Of a stretch of 64,000 nt of DNA, positions 16,247-25,528 are shown piece after piece. The position numbers and the translations under genes are program-made. The stretch is taken from contig JANWVR010000103.1 of the NCBI GenBank assembly GCA_025056735.1, positions 1-64,000 of the forward strand. Direction: 5' to 3'. The notes beneath the pieces were generated by a model. It was given only the letters and a program-made list of their open reading frames with translations, was not told the origin of the DNA and did not search any database. Source of the DNA: Saprospiraceae bacterium (GTDB lineage: Bacteria; Bacteroidota; Bacteroidia; Chitinophagales; Saprospiraceae). The number at the start of each line of letters is the position of its first letter. Position 1 is the stretch's first letter.

Positions 16247-19243
16247 ATGAAGCAATTACTTACCTTATTGTGCCTGCTTTTGGGCACAACATCACTGCTG
16301 ATGGCTCAGAGCTATACCGTCAGCGGGCAGGTCAAGGACGAAGCCGGTGACCCTCTGCCTGGGGTTACGGTGGTCGTCAAAAACACCATTCGAGGCACCA
16401 CAACGGGCAACGATGGGCGGTTTAGCATTCAGGTCCCGGGGCCGGACGCTGTGCTGGTTTTCTCCTACACGGGTTACACCCAGCAGGAGGTGCCGGTGAA
16501 TGCCCAGCGCGAGCTAGACGTCGTCCTGGCGGAGAGCGGCTCTGCGCTGGGTGAGGTCGTGGTCGTGGGCTTCGGCACCGCTTATCGTCAGGACTTGACC
16601 GGCTCTATCGCCAAGTTGAACGCCCGGGAGTTTGAGTTTCAGCCGGTGCAAACGTTTGAGAACGCCATTCAGGGCCGGGCAGCCGGGGTATTTATCAACT
16701 CCGGCAGCGGCAAACTGGGTCAGGGGCTGAACATTCGCGTGCGCGGCATCTCGTCGGTGTCGGCAAGCAACCAGCCGTTGTTTGTGATTGATGGCATTCC
16801 GGTGATTTCAGAGCCAGTCGGCAGCGCCACAGAGCCAGATAACCCGCTGGCTACCATTGCACCTGAAGACATTGAGTCCATTGAAATTTTGAAAGACGCC
16901 GCCGCTGCCGCTATTTATGGTGCGCGGGCATCGAATGGCGTGGTGCTCGTTACCACCAAGAGCGGTCGTGCAGGTCGCACAAAGGTCTCCTTCGGCGTCT
17001 ACGGCGGTTGGTCGAGCCCGACGCGCAAGCGCGAATGGCTCAACGCTGCTGAATACCGGGAGTTGTTCACCTATGCGGCTCAAAACTCCGATTTTGGCGA
17101 GCTGGATGCCGCTGAGGAGTTTGCAAGCGAAACGGGCACCGACGACTGGAACAGCAACTACGACACCGACTGGGCCAGCGAAGCCTTCCAGCCCGGTAGC
17201 GTGCGCAATGCCTCGCTGAGCATTACCGGCGGCGATGCGCGCACCACCTTCTTAGTCAGCGGCACCTGGAACGACCAGGTGGGCATCCTGCGCGGCAACG
17301 CCTTAGACCGCCTGACCGGCCGCATCAACTTAGAGCACAAGGCCTCCAACCGCCTGCGCTTCGGCACTAACCTCAGCCTCATCAAGAGCCTCAACCAGCG
17401 CGTGCCCAGCGACAACGCCTTCTCTAACCCCCTTCAGCTCAACGCCTTGCCGCCTATTCAGCCTAAAATTGACCCGGCTACCGGCAAACTCAATCAGAAC
17501 ACCCTGTATTACAACAACTTGATTGATTTAGAGAACGGCTTTAACAACGCTACCACATACCGCTCCATCAGCAACGTCTATGGCCAGTGGGACATCACTG
17601 ACCGCCTGTCGTTCCGCTCGGAATACGGTATTGACTGGCTCAACCTGCAGGAAGAGCAGTTCCGAGGCCGCCAAACCTTAGATGGAGCACCCACCGGGCA
17701 GGGATACAGCAACCAGGTCAACGTCCTAAACCAGAACGTTAACAACTTCTTCCAGTACGTGCAAAAGTTTGGGAAAAACTTTGACCTGAACGCCACACTC
17801 GGTATGCAGTACCAGAGCGGCAACACGCGCTCAACCAGCAGCACCGGCGAAGGCTTGCCCAACGACCGCTTCACCAAAATCGCCTCCGCGGCCAAGATTG
17901 TACAGGCATCTTCCAACGAGTCGGCCTATGCTTTCACTTCGTACTTCGCACGCGCCAACGTGAAACTCTTCGACCGTATCTTAGTGGGCCTGAGCGGCCG
18001 CTTAGATGGCTCGTCGCGCTTCGGCAAAAACAACCGCTTCGGCTTCTTCCCAGCCGGCTCGCTGGGCTATATCCTAAGCAACGAGTCGTTCCTGCGCGAT
18101 AATAAAATTGTTAGCTTCCTCAAGGTGCGCGGTAGCTACGGGCGTACGGGTAACGCCGAAATTGGCAACTTCGCCTGGCGATCGCTTTGGGGCGCCAGCT
18201 TCGTGGGCGACCTGGCCGGCATCGTACCCACCCGCATCGGCGACGAAAACCTGACCTGGGAAACCACCGACCAGCTCAACGTCGGCCTGGACTTCGGACT
18301 CTTCAACGACCGCATCTCGGCCAGCGTGGACTACTTCGACAAACGCACCAAAGGCCTATTGCTCAACCTGCCACTGCCCGCTTCTAATGGCTTCACCACC
18401 ATTACGAAAAACATCGGCGACATGACCAATACGGGCTTCGAGTTCATCCTGACGACGCAAAACTTGGTGGGCAAATTCCGCTGGAGTACGAGCTTCAACC
18501 TCAGCACATACCGCAATAAAGTAACCAACATGAACGGCTCCACCATTGACGGAGGCTCGCGCCAGCTGGGCCGAGTATCGGAAGGTCAGCCCTTCGGCTA
18601 TTTCTGGGGACCCAAATATGCTGGCGTAAACCCCGACAATGGCAACGCTCAGTACTTCGACACCGACGGCAACATCTTAGACCAGGACGATTTCTTAGCC
18701 TTGCCCGACGAAAAGCGCAACCAAATCGTAGGTAATCCGCACCCCGACTTCTTTGGCGGCCTCAACAACCGCTTCAGCTTCATGGGCTTCTCTTTGGATG
18801 TACAACTGCAGTTCGTCTACGGCAACGACCTGTACAACATTGCCGGCTTCTTCCAATCCGTCAACGGCGACTACTTCGACAACCAGTCCAAAGATCAGCT
18901 CGACTATTGGCGCCAGCCTGGGCAAATCACAAAGATCCCAGAACCTCGCCTGTACAGCGGCAACGGCGCCATCAAGTCGAGCCGTTGGGTGCAAGACGGC
19001 TCCTACCTGCGCGTCCGCGCCCTCACGTTCGGCTACACGCTCCCGCGAAGCCTAACCTCGCGCGCTCGCATGGAAAACCTGTTCCTATACGTGTCGGCGC
19101 AGAACCTGTTCACTTTCACCAAGTACGAAGGTTATGATCCAGAGGTAAACGCCACGTACATCAGCGCCGTCAACATAGGCCACGACTTCTACACGCCACC
19201 TCAAGCGCGCATCATCACCCTGGGCCTCAACGCATCGTTCTAA
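16247..19243 (+). CDS. SusC/RagA-family TonB-dependent outer-membrane transporter
   Basis: 998 residues from ATG 16247, which begins a proper signal peptide (MKQLLTLLCLLLGTTSLLMAQ); the track start at 16178 is upstream. A carboxypeptidase-regulatory-like domain comes first (YTVSGQVKDEAGDPLPGVTVV, about 23-110), then a TonB plug (about 120-235, with IRVRGISSVSASNQPLFVIDG and ASNGVVLVTTKSGR), then a long beta-barrel ending in ARIITLGLNASF with the terminal aromatic. It should import a nutrient ligand together with the SusD lipoprotein downstream. No glycoside hydrolase, sulfatase, peptidase or anti-sigma gene is adjacent, so the ligand (glycan, peptide or other) cannot be inferred. Confidence 0.95.
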   Translation: MKQLLTLLCLLLGTTSLLMAQSYTVSGQVKDEAGDPLPGVTVVVKNTIRGTTTGNDGRFSIQVPGPDAVLVFSYTGYTQQEVPVNAQRELDVVLAESGSALGEVVVVGFGTAYRQDLTGSIAKLNAREFEFQPVQTFENAIQGRAAGVFINSGSGKLGQGLNIRVRGISSVSASNQPLFVIDGIPVISEPVGSATEPDNPLATIAPEDIESIEILKDAAAAAIYGARASNGVVLVTTKSGRAGRTKVSFGVYGGWSSPTRKREWLNAAEYRELFTYAAQNSDFGELDAAEEFASETGTDDWNSNYDTDWASEAFQPGSVRNASLSITGGDARTTFLVSGTWNDQVGILRGNALDRLTGRINLEHKASNRLRFGTNLSLIKSLNQRVPSDNAFSNPLQLNALPPIQPKIDPATGKLNQNTLYYNNLIDLENGFNNATTYRSISNVYGQWDITDRLSFRSEYGIDWLNLQEEQFRGRQTLDGAPTGQGYSNQVNVLNQNVNNFFQYVQKFGKNFDLNATLGMQYQSGNTRSTSSTGEGLPNDRFTKIASAAKIVQASSNESAYAFTSYFARANVKLFDRILVGLSGRLDGSSRFGKNNRFGFFPAGSLGYILSNESFLRDNKIVSFLKVRGSYGRTGNAEIGNFAWRSLWGASFVGDLAGIVPTRIGDENLTWETTDQLNVGLDFGLFNDRISASVDYFDKRTKGLLLNLPLPASNGFTTITKNIGDMTNTGFEFILTTQNLVGKFRWSTSFNLSTYRNKVTNMNGSTIDGGSRQLGRVSEGQPFGYFWGPKYAGVNPDNGNAQYFDTDGNILDQDDFLALPDEKRNQIVGNPHPDFFGGLNNRFSFMGFSLDVQLQFVYGNDLYNIAGFFQSVNGDYFDNQSKDQLDYWRQPGQITKIPEPRLYSGNGAIKSSRWVQDGSYLRVRALTFGYTLPRSLTSRARMENLFLYVSAQNLFTFTKYEGYDPEVNATYISAVNIGHDFYTPPQARIITLGLNASF

Positions 19244-19264
19244 ACATTTCAACAATTATTCGCT

Positions 19265-20647
19265 ATGAAAAAAATACTCATCCTGATAAGTGCCATTACA
19301 GCACTCTTCTTCGCTGGCTGCATCAAGGAATTGGATATCCAGCCCTTAGATGCCATTGATGCCAGCATTGCATTGGAAACTGCCGAAGATTTAGAGTCGG
19401 CTATCGTGGGCGCATACAGCATCATGCACAGCGGAGCGCTCTACGGCACGAATCTGAACTTAGTGCCTGAATTACTCGGCTCAGCTGACTATTGCCAGTG
19501 GCGCGGCACCTTCCAGAGCTACCGGCAAATCATGAATAAAAACATGACTATTGATAACGCCGAAGCCACCCGCACCTGGATTGCTGCCTATCGCGCCATC
19601 AACGTGGCGAATAACGTGCTGGCCAATAGCGGCAAAATACAAGACGCTGCTGCTCGTGCTGCCTTAGAAGCAGAGGCCAAATTTATCCGCGGCATCCTGC
19701 ACTTCGAGTTGGTGCGCCTGTATGCCAAGCCCTGGAATGCGCCCAACACAGGCCCTAAAAGCCGTCTGGGGGTACCTATCATGCTCACGCCAGCTACAAA
19801 CGAAGCCACTGCCAGCATCAAGGTGCGTCGCAACACCATTGAGGAGGTGTATGCACAGGTCATCAAAGACCTCCGAGATGCTGAAGCCGCACTGCCAGAG
19901 GCTCGCGAAGGCAATAACCGCTTCCGCGCCACTAAATATACCGCCAAAGCCTTCCTCTCGCGTGTGTACTTGCAGCAGCAGAATTATGCACAGGCCTTGC
20001 AAAAGGCGCAAGAAGTCATTGAAAGCGGCAAGTATCGCCTCAACGCCTCTGTAACAAGCGCCTTCCGCAATAAATTTACCAGTGAAACCATCTTCGAACT
20101 GTACATGAACGAGCAGAACAACGCCGGCACAGCGAATGATGGTTTGACCACCTTCTACGCCAGCCTGCCTGGTATTGGCCGCTCTGACGTGCGTATCCTG
20201 GCGCCCTTTGTCAACCTGTACCAACCCGACGACGAGCGCCTGACTGAACTCATCTACATCGGCACGGGCCGCCGACCCGGCTCGCGCCAGACCGGCAAAT
20301 GGACTCAATTCGAGCAAAACATACCGGTCATCCGCTTAGCCGAAATGTACCTTACACGCGCCGAATGCAACTTCCGACTCGGCTCCAACGTGGGCAATAC
20401 ACCCGCCGACGACATCAATCTCCTCCGACGCCGCGCCCGCACCACCAGCCTGACCACTGTCACCCTCGACGACATCCTCAAAGAGCGCAGCCTCGAACTC
20501 TGCTTCGAAGGCCTCCGCATTCACGACCTCAAACGCACCGGGCGCAGCACCGGAACGTTCGCATTTGATAGCCCAAAACTGGTCCTGCCCATTCCTGAGC
20601 GCGAAATCCGAGCCAACAGCGAACTGGAGCAGAACGAAGGCTATTAA
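19265..20647 (+). CDS. SusD/RagB-family nutrient-binding outer-membrane lipoprotein
   Basis: 460 residues, starting 21 nt after susC in the same direction. The lipoprotein signal is MKKILILISAITALFFAGC with the lipidated Cys at 19. SusD-family features include the TPR-like helical core (residues ~40-250, e.g. AEAKFIRGILHFELVRLYAKPW and FLSRVYLQQQNYAQALQKAQEVIESGKY) and the C-terminal PVIRLAEMYLTRAECNFRLG, ILKERSLELCFEGLRIHDLKRTG and LVLPIPEREIRANSELEQNEGY. It works as the surface lid that captures ligand over the SusC barrel. A clear terminator ends the two-gene unit. Confidence 0.95.
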   Translation: MKKILILISAITALFFAGCIKELDIQPLDAIDASIALETAEDLESAIVGAYSIMHSGALYGTNLNLVPELLGSADYCQWRGTFQSYRQIMNKNMTIDNAEATRTWIAAYRAINVANNVLANSGKIQDAAARAALEAEAKFIRGILHFELVRLYAKPWNAPNTGPKSRLGVPIMLTPATNEATASIKVRRNTIEEVYAQVIKDLRDAEAALPEAREGNNRFRATKYTAKAFLSRVYLQQQNYAQALQKAQEVIESGKYRLNASVTSAFRNKFTSETIFELYMNEQNNAGTANDGLTTFYASLPGIGRSDVRILAPFVNLYQPDDERLTELIYIGTGRRPGSRQTGKWTQFEQNIPVIRLAEMYLTRAECNFRLGSNVGNTPADDINLLRRRARTTSLTTVTLDDILKERSLELCFEGLRIHDLKRTGRSTGTFAFDSPKLVLPIPEREIRANSELEQNEGY

Positions 20648-20674
20648 CAAACAGCTTAAGTCCTGAAGTCCCAC

Positions 20675-20711
20675 GGGGCAATGGCGCTTTGCGCCGTTGC
20701 CCCGCTTTTTT
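20675..20711 (+). terminator. Rho-independent terminator after susD
   Basis: GGGGCAATGGCGC-TTT-GCGCCGTTGCCCC (one mismatch in the stem) is followed by a T-run at 20706-20711. It starts 28 nt after the stop. Confidence 0.9.
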
Positions 20712-20837
20712 GTGCCTGGCTTCCTACCCACATTTACAGCCTGCTGCTCGAGAGCATTTTGCAGTTCAGCTTGCCGTCTCTTCGCATGAAGTGCGAAAAA
20801 CTTTTAGCCTGCCTTTTTCTTTTCTAAAACGCCGCCA

Positions 20838-20845
20838 TACCTTTG
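20838..20845 (+). promoter_or_regulatory. -7 promoter element (TACCTTTG) for rplY
   Basis: Exact TAnnTTTG match 37 nt before the L25 start and downstream of the susD terminator. Confidence 0.55.
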
Positions 20846-20882
20846 CGGGCCTTTTTTAGAAAAACAACGATCGTTTTTTGTC

Positions 20883-21452
20883 ATGGAAATTGTTGCGATA
20901 GCGGCTCAACCTCGCGAAGCAGGTGGGAAAGAAGAAGCTAAACGCCTGCGCCGCAAAGGTTTAGTGCCGGCAGTGATGTATCAAAGCGGTGGTGGTAACC
21001 CTATGCACTTTGCTGTTTCGCCAGCGTCTTTGCGCCCTTTGGTGTACACGTCGAAGTTCAAACTGGGCGAAATTGAGCTGGAAGGCGCCAAATACCGCTG
21101 CATTGTCAAGGACATTCAATTTCATCCGGTAACCGAACAAATCCTTCACATTGATTTTCTGCGGCTGGTGCCCGGCATTCCATTTAAGGCAACCGTACCG
21201 CTTCGTTTTGAGGGTCAGGCTCCGGGGGTCAAAGCCGGTGGCAAGTTTATCGCTACGCTGCGCAAGGTGAACATTCTCACCACGCCCGAACACGTTGTGG
21301 ATGAGGTAGTGGCCGATATTTCAAGTATGGAATTAGGCTCCACTATTCGGGTACGTGATATCCGCCTGTCGGAAGGTGTTAGCATCATCAACAACGGCGC
21401 CATCCCGATTGCGCTAATTGAAATCCCACGTGCCCTTCGCGGCGGCAAGTAA
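20883..21452 (+). CDS. rplY: 50S ribosomal protein L25 / general stress protein Ctc
   Basis: Binds 5S rRNA in the large ribosomal subunit. 189 residues is the long (Ctc/TL5) two-domain form. The N-terminal 5S-binding domain (about 1-92) contains REAGGKEEAKRLRRKGLVPAV and VKDIQFHPVTEQILHIDFLRL. The C-terminal beta domain (about 93-185) contains VPLRFEGQAPGVKAGGKF. The start is the ATG at 20883, preceded by a -7 box. It lies alone between two strong terminators. The frequent partner pth (peptidyl-tRNA hydrolase) is not adjacent. Confidence 0.95.
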   Translation: MEIVAIAAQPREAGGKEEAKRLRRKGLVPAVMYQSGGGNPMHFAVSPASLRPLVYTSKFKLGEIELEGAKYRCIVKDIQFHPVTEQILHIDFLRLVPGIPFKATVPLRFEGQAPGVKAGGKFIATLRKVNILTTPEHVVDEVVADISSMELGSTIRVRDIRLSEGVSIINNGAIPIALIEIPRALRGGK

Positions 21453-21470
21453 GCTCAGATAGATTTACAT

Positions 21471-21525
21471 AACGGCTAACGATTGTCCCCCGACAAAGTG
21501 GGCTATCGTTAGCCGTTTAATTTTT
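21471..21525 (+). terminator. Rho-independent terminator after rplY
   Basis: A perfect 13-bp inverted repeat (AACGGCTAACGAT / ATCGTTAGCCGTT) with a 21-nt loop is followed by TAATTTTT. The T-rich tail ends only ~10 nt before the next start codon. Confidence 0.85.
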
Positions 21526-21535
21526 GGTTTTGTCT

Positions 21536-22756
21536 ATGGCCAACGCATGTGTTCTTTACGCCTGCCCCAATTTCACGGCCAATGCGGTGCGCTTTATTGA
21601 CGCTATCAGCAGTCAGTCCGACGTTCGTCTGGGGCTGATTTCTCAGGAGCAGGTGTCCTTACTGCCGCCGCATCTCCAACAGCGCTTGGCTGCCTTTCGG
21701 CAGGTACCCGATGTGTTTCATGCCGATACGCTTACCCGCGCGGCCCTGTCTTTAGAGAAAGAATTAGGCGGCACAATTGACCGAATTATCGGCGCAGTAG
21801 AGTCGCTCCAGGTAGCCATCGCTACCGTCCGCGAGCGCATGGGCATCCCAGGAATGTTGCCTGAAACCGTGCTCAACTTTCGCGACAAGCAGCGGATGAA
21901 AGACCTGTTTCGCCAGGCGGGCATTCCCTGTGCACGCTCCAGAAAAGTAACTACGCGCCTGGAGGCGCACGAATTTGCCGAAACCTGCGGATATTTCGTC
22001 GTCGTCAAGCCGCCCGACGGCGCCGGCTCGCTGACCACGTTCCAGGTGAGCAACCCGGCTGAATTAGACGCAGCCCTGGGCCAAATGCCCGGTCAGGAGG
22101 CCCTCCTGGAGGAATTCATCATCGGTCAGGAGCATGCCTTCGACACCTTTTCATTGAATGGCCAACCGCTCTACCATTCGATTGCCTGCTACTACCCTAA
22201 CCCGTTGGAAGTCATGCGCGAGCCCTGGATTCAGTGGCAGGTCGTTACGCCCCGCGAGGTGGATGCGCCTCAGTATGACGACATCCGCGCGCTGGCTTTT
22301 CGCGCCCTCGAAGTGCTGGGCATGCAAACGGGCGTGAGCCATTTGGAGTGGTTTCGCCGACCTGATGGCAGCATCGCTATCTCCGAAGTAGCCGCCCGCC
22401 CGCCCGGCGCACAATTCATGACCCTCACTGGCCGCGCCGCCGATTTCGACGCTGTGCAGGCGTGGACGCGCTTAGTCATTTTTGGCGAGTTTACGCCGCC
22501 AAAACGCCAATACGCCGCCGGAGCAGCTTACCTGCGCGGTCAGGGCCGCGGCCGCGTGCAGGCAGTACATGGCTTGGACATCGTCGAGCGCGAGGTTGGG
22601 CATTTGATTACCGATTTTAAAATCCCGCAAATCGGCCAGGAAGCCCATGGCCATTACGAGGGCGAAGGTTTCATCATCGTACGCCACCCCGATACCGACG
22701 TGGTGCGCCAGGCCCTGTCGCGCATCGTGTCTGTCGTCCGCGTTTACTTAGGCTAA
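21536..22756 (+). CDS. ATP-grasp domain protein
   Basis: 406 residues from the ATG at 21536; the track uses a TTG four codons upstream. The central ATP-grasp fold spans ~100-310: FRDKQRMKDLFRQAGIPCARS (entry helix), FVVVKPPDGAGSLTTFQV (nucleotide-binding lysine and glycine-rich loop), ALLEEFIIGQEHAFDTFSLNG, and HLEWFRRPDGSIAISEVAARPPG with the metal-binding acidic residues. This is the carboxylate-amine/thiol ligase superfamily (BtrJ/carbamoyl-phosphate-synthase-like). The substrate is unknown. It is followed after 5 nt by the PGDYG-like gene, so the two probably act together or share regulation. The preceding terminator is very close, so its promoter must overlap the terminator or the rplY 3' region. 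Confidence 0.82.
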   Translation: MANACVLYACPNFTANAVRFIDAISSQSDVRLGLISQEQVSLLPPHLQQRLAAFRQVPDVFHADTLTRAALSLEKELGGTIDRIIGAVESLQVAIATVRERMGIPGMLPETVLNFRDKQRMKDLFRQAGIPCARSRKVTTRLEAHEFAETCGYFVVVKPPDGAGSLTTFQVSNPAELDAALGQMPGQEALLEEFIIGQEHAFDTFSLNGQPLYHSIACYYPNPLEVMREPWIQWQVVTPREVDAPQYDDIRALAFRALEVLGMQTGVSHLEWFRRPDGSIAISEVAARPPGAQFMTLTGRAADFDAVQAWTRLVIFGEFTPPKRQYAAGAAYLRGQGRGRVQAVHGLDIVEREVGHLITDFKIPQIGQEAHGHYEGEGFIIVRHPDTDVVRQALSRIVSVVRVYLG

Positions 22757-22761
22757 CGGCC

Positions 22762-23247
22762 ATGCTCGACCAAGAAGTACTGCTGGCCAAAATCCGCCTC
22801 ATGATGGAGCGCGAGGGCCGCGCGTACCGCAAAACGACGCGCGTTTTTGCTCGCCCAGCCCGTGAGGGCGAGACGGTAAACACGGTTACTGCCGACGGCC
22901 TCGAGACCGTGAACGTCGCCAAACCCGGCGATTGGTTGGTGCGCAACCAGACCGAAGCCGGCGAAGCCTACCTGCTTCCGGAGCAAAAATTTGCCCAACG
23001 CTACCAATATCTCCGCCCTGCCGAAGGCGAGTGGGCCGAATATCAGTCCATCGGCCGCATCCGAGCGCTCGAACTCACGCCCGAACGGCTCCAAACCCTC
23101 CAACTGCCCGCCGAATTCGAATTCATCGCCGCCTGGGGCAGTCCAATGCTCGCGCGACGAGGCGATTTTTTAGCCTGCCCCGAAGATTTCAGGGAAGTGT
23201 ACCGCATTGCCCGGGCGGAGTTCGAGCAGACCTACGAACCCTGCTGA
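22762..23247 (+). CDS. PGDYG-like small protein of unknown function
   Basis: 161 residues, 5 nt behind the ATP-grasp gene. The centre reads VAKPGDWLVRNQTEAGEAYLLPEQKFAQRYQ, which resembles the PGDYG motif family (PGDYL/V, then a peptide about returning to a Tyr/Phe-rich strand). No signal peptide or membrane segment; Glu/Arg-rich N-terminus (LMMEREGRAYRKTTRVFA). Function unknown. Tight coupling suggests a shared cytosolic process with the ATP-grasp ligase. Confidence 0.6.
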   Translation: MLDQEVLLAKIRLMMEREGRAYRKTTRVFARPAREGETVNTVTADGLETVNVAKPGDWLVRNQTEAGEAYLLPEQKFAQRYQYLRPAEGEWAEYQSIGRIRALELTPERLQTLQLPAEFEFIAAWGSPMLARRGDFLACPEDFREVYRIARAEFEQTYEPC

Positions 23248-23268
23248 ACACATCAAAAGCGCCATTTC

Positions 23269-24411
23269 TTAGCGCCAGCGCCGCCCCTTCCACCGGTAGC
23301 GCCGAACGACCAGCGCAGCCAGACCCACTACGGTCAGGTAAATAAAATGGATTGCCAATGCCGGCCAGAAGTAGCGTAGGGCTTCCTCCTGGCGAAAAAA
23401 AGCGGTCATCTCGCGCAGCAGCCTCCTGTCGGCCCAGGCTTTAGCGCCAAAAAGCAATAGCGCTATGCCGCCCAAAGGCGGATACCAGAAAGCCAATACC
23501 GCGCCGAGAACTGCTGCAAACGGCAAAGCCCATAGGAGCGCTAATGCGGACTTCAGGCGCTGGTTTGTCCAGCCAGTATTTTTGGTTCCCCACCGCAGCC
23601 GCTGGTGAAAAAAAGCCATAACGGTAGGGCAAGGCAGCGTTTGCACGGCTGCGTCCGCATTTTTCAAGAAAAAAACCTCCTTTACGGGCAGCTTAGCCAG
23701 CAGGAACATGTCGTCGCCTGAGGCGCGGTGCTCATTGCCAGCAAAGCCGCCCACGCGCTCAAACACTGCTTTGGGATAACACAGGTTGGCCCCGTTGCCC
23801 ATAGAAAACCAGCCGCTATTAATGGCGGCGCCGGTAATGCCCATGGTGGCCGCTACGTCGAGCGCCTGAAAATGCGCCCACCAGTGGTTAGGCCCTCCAA
23901 GGACGACGGGCGCGACGATGGCGCTGGGGCGTCGTATTTCGTAAGCCGCGGCTAGCAACTGCAGCCAACAGGGCGGCACATAGCAGTCGGCATCGGTGGT
24001 AACGATGAGCTCGCCACCCGCTAAGGCGATGGCCTGTGTTAACGCGCTCTTCTTGCCCGGCGGCGCCGGCGGCTGGACCTCGCTCAACCGCAACAGGCGC
24101 ACCTCACCCGGAAAAGCAGCCACCAATTCGGCGACACAACCGGCCGTGGCGTCTTCCGAGTAGTCATCCGCCACAATCACCTCGCGCAGAGACGCCGGAT
24201 AGTCGCAGGCCAGCACAGCGCGCACGCAGGCGACGATAGTTGCCGCCTCGTTGCGCGCGGCAATGACGATAGAAATACGAACGCTGGGCTGAAAGTCAAA
24301 AGGCGCTTCCCACACTGGCATGCGGCGCCAGGTTTTTCGCACGCTTTCCAAAAATAAGACATAGCCCGCTGCCAGCAGCAGGCTGCCTACAGCACAGGCG
24401 CACAGCAGCAT
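23269..24411 (-). CDS. membrane glycosyltransferase, family 2
   Basis: 380 residues. An N-terminal membrane helix (LLCACAVGSLLLAAGYVLFL) is followed by a GT-A domain (about 45-270): ISIVIAARNEAATI (nucleotide-sugar strand), REVIVADDYSEDAT, IVTTDADCYVPPCWLQ (DxD-type metal site), GDDMFLLAKL and the processive-type QRLRWGTKN (Q..RW). Two or three C-terminal membrane helices close the protein. It transfers a sugar from a nucleotide donor at the inner membrane for an envelope or exported polysaccharide or glycolipid. It lies 7 nt downstream of porQ and may be transcribed with it; a functional link to the T9SS (A-LPS anchoring) is only a speculation. Confidence 0.9.
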   Translation of the reverse strand: MLLCACAVGSLLLAAGYVLFLESVRKTWRRMPVWEAPFDFQPSVRISIVIAARNEAATIVACVRAVLACDYPASLREVIVADDYSEDATAGCVAELVAAFPGEVRLLRLSEVQPPAPPGKKSALTQAIALAGGELIVTTDADCYVPPCWLQLLAAAYEIRRPSAIVAPVVLGGPNHWWAHFQALDVAATMGITGAAINSGWFSMGNGANLCYPKAVFERVGGFAGNEHRASGDDMFLLAKLPVKEVFFLKNADAAVQTLPCPTVMAFFHQRLRWGTKNTGWTNQRLKSALALLWALPFAAVLGAVLAFWYPPLGGIALLLFGAKAWADRRLLREMTAFFRQEEALRYFWPALAIHFIYLTVVGLAALVVRRYRWKGRRWR

Positions 24412-24418
24412 ACTGCGG

Positions 24419-25492
24419 TCAGAACAGCTCGCGCACGTTTGTGCTCAGCCCAAAATGGACGATACCACCGGCAATATGGTAGGAGGCATAGCCAAAATCC
24501 ACGCGGAAGCGGCTGACGCGAAAGCCTATGCCTGCCGAGAAGCCCGCTAAGCTGCGAAAGTTGCGCACCGTTAGCTCCCGGCGGCGCAAGTGATTGTATC
24601 CCAATCGGATGCGGAAGGACTCCGTTGGGCCAATCAGGAACTCACCGTTGAAAATCAGGTGGCGGAAGAAGTTGTCTATGGCCGGGTTGCCTTCGGAGGG
24701 CTGGCCACCGCCGAAGAGGAGCGGGTTTTGAGGGCGTAGGGAGGGGTCGTCGTAGCGGATGTCCCACTGATGCAGGTGATGAGCGACGACGCTCAGGCGA
24801 AAAGGCAGATAGCGCAAGCGCTTGCTGATGGCTATCTGAAGGTCGAAGGGCAGGTCTTCGCGTGTGTCCTGGTAGCGGGCCAGCTGAGCGCCGGCATTGC
24901 GCACGACGGCTGCCATAGAGAACAGGCGAGCCGTATCCTGGTACAATACGCCCACATCGGTACTGAGCGCCGAGGCGCGGTACATGTCTAAGGCCGACAC
25001 GGCAAAACGCGCGTTGAGGCCCAGCGACCACTTCGGACTGAGCGGACGCGCGGCGCCAAGGGTGAAGGCCGTCTCAGCAGCGCGCACCTGGCCCTGGATG
25101 TTGCCAAACTCGTCGGTCATGGGAATGTCGCCATAACCTACGTGCTGAATAGAGGCGTGAAAGGTGGCATCCAACACCCGAACATGGTGCGCGTAGGCGG
25201 CGTAGCTGTGCTGGATACCCGCCATCAAGAAGTTGTGCTGAAGCGACACACCACCGCTCATGGCCGGGTTGAGGGCCGCCGGATTGAAGGCGGCCAGCGC
25301 GACATCGTTATCGCGCACCGAGAGGACGACCCCTCCCAGAGCAGTGGCGCGCGCCGAGGGCGAGAGGGTCAGGAACTTGAATACGTGTCGCCCGCCTGTA
25401 ACCTGGGCGCCAACAGGCGTTTGGAGAGCTAACAGCAAAAATAAAACCGCCCACAAGGCAGAAACGGCGGAGCGTGGCAGTAGCATTTGCAT
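24419..25492 (-). CDS. porQ: type IX secretion system protein PorQ
   Basis: 357 residues from ATG 25492; the track begins two codons earlier at TTG. Signal peptide, then GGRHVFKFLTLSPSARATALGGVVLSVRDNDVALAAFNPAALN, the signature start of PorQ/PorV-like outer-membrane barrels (PorP/FadL-like). The C-terminus SYHIAGGIVHFGLSTNVRELF resembles barrel strands. In Porphyromonas PorQ belongs to the PorU-PorV-PorQ-PorZ attachment complex that processes and anchors T9SS cargo on the cell surface. No other T9SS gene is in the window, which fits their dispersed arrangement. Confidence 0.85.
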   Translation of the reverse strand: MQMLLPRSAVSALWAVLFLLLALQTPVGAQVTGGRHVFKFLTLSPSARATALGGVVLSVRDNDVALAAFNPAALNPAMSGGVSLQHNFLMAGIQHSYAAYAHHVRVLDATFHASIQHVGYGDIPMTDEFGNIQGQVRAAETAFTLGAARPLSPKWSLGLNARFAVSALDMYRASALSTDVGVLYQDTARLFSMAAVVRNAGAQLARYQDTREDLPFDLQIAISKRLRYLPFRLSVVAHHLHQWDIRYDDPSLRPQNPLLFGGGQPSEGNPAIDNFFRHLIFNGEFLIGPTESFRIRLGYNHLRRRELTVRNFRSLAGFSAGIGFRVSRFRVDFGYASYHIAGGIVHFGLSTNVRELF

Positions 25493-25528
25493 AATCAATC
25501 TAAGAGAGATCGGGTGCGTGAAAGGGCC

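Noticed and set aside
20299-20731. ORFs overlapping the end of susD and its terminator
   Set aside because: Shadows of susD, Arg/His-rich, extend through a clear terminator.
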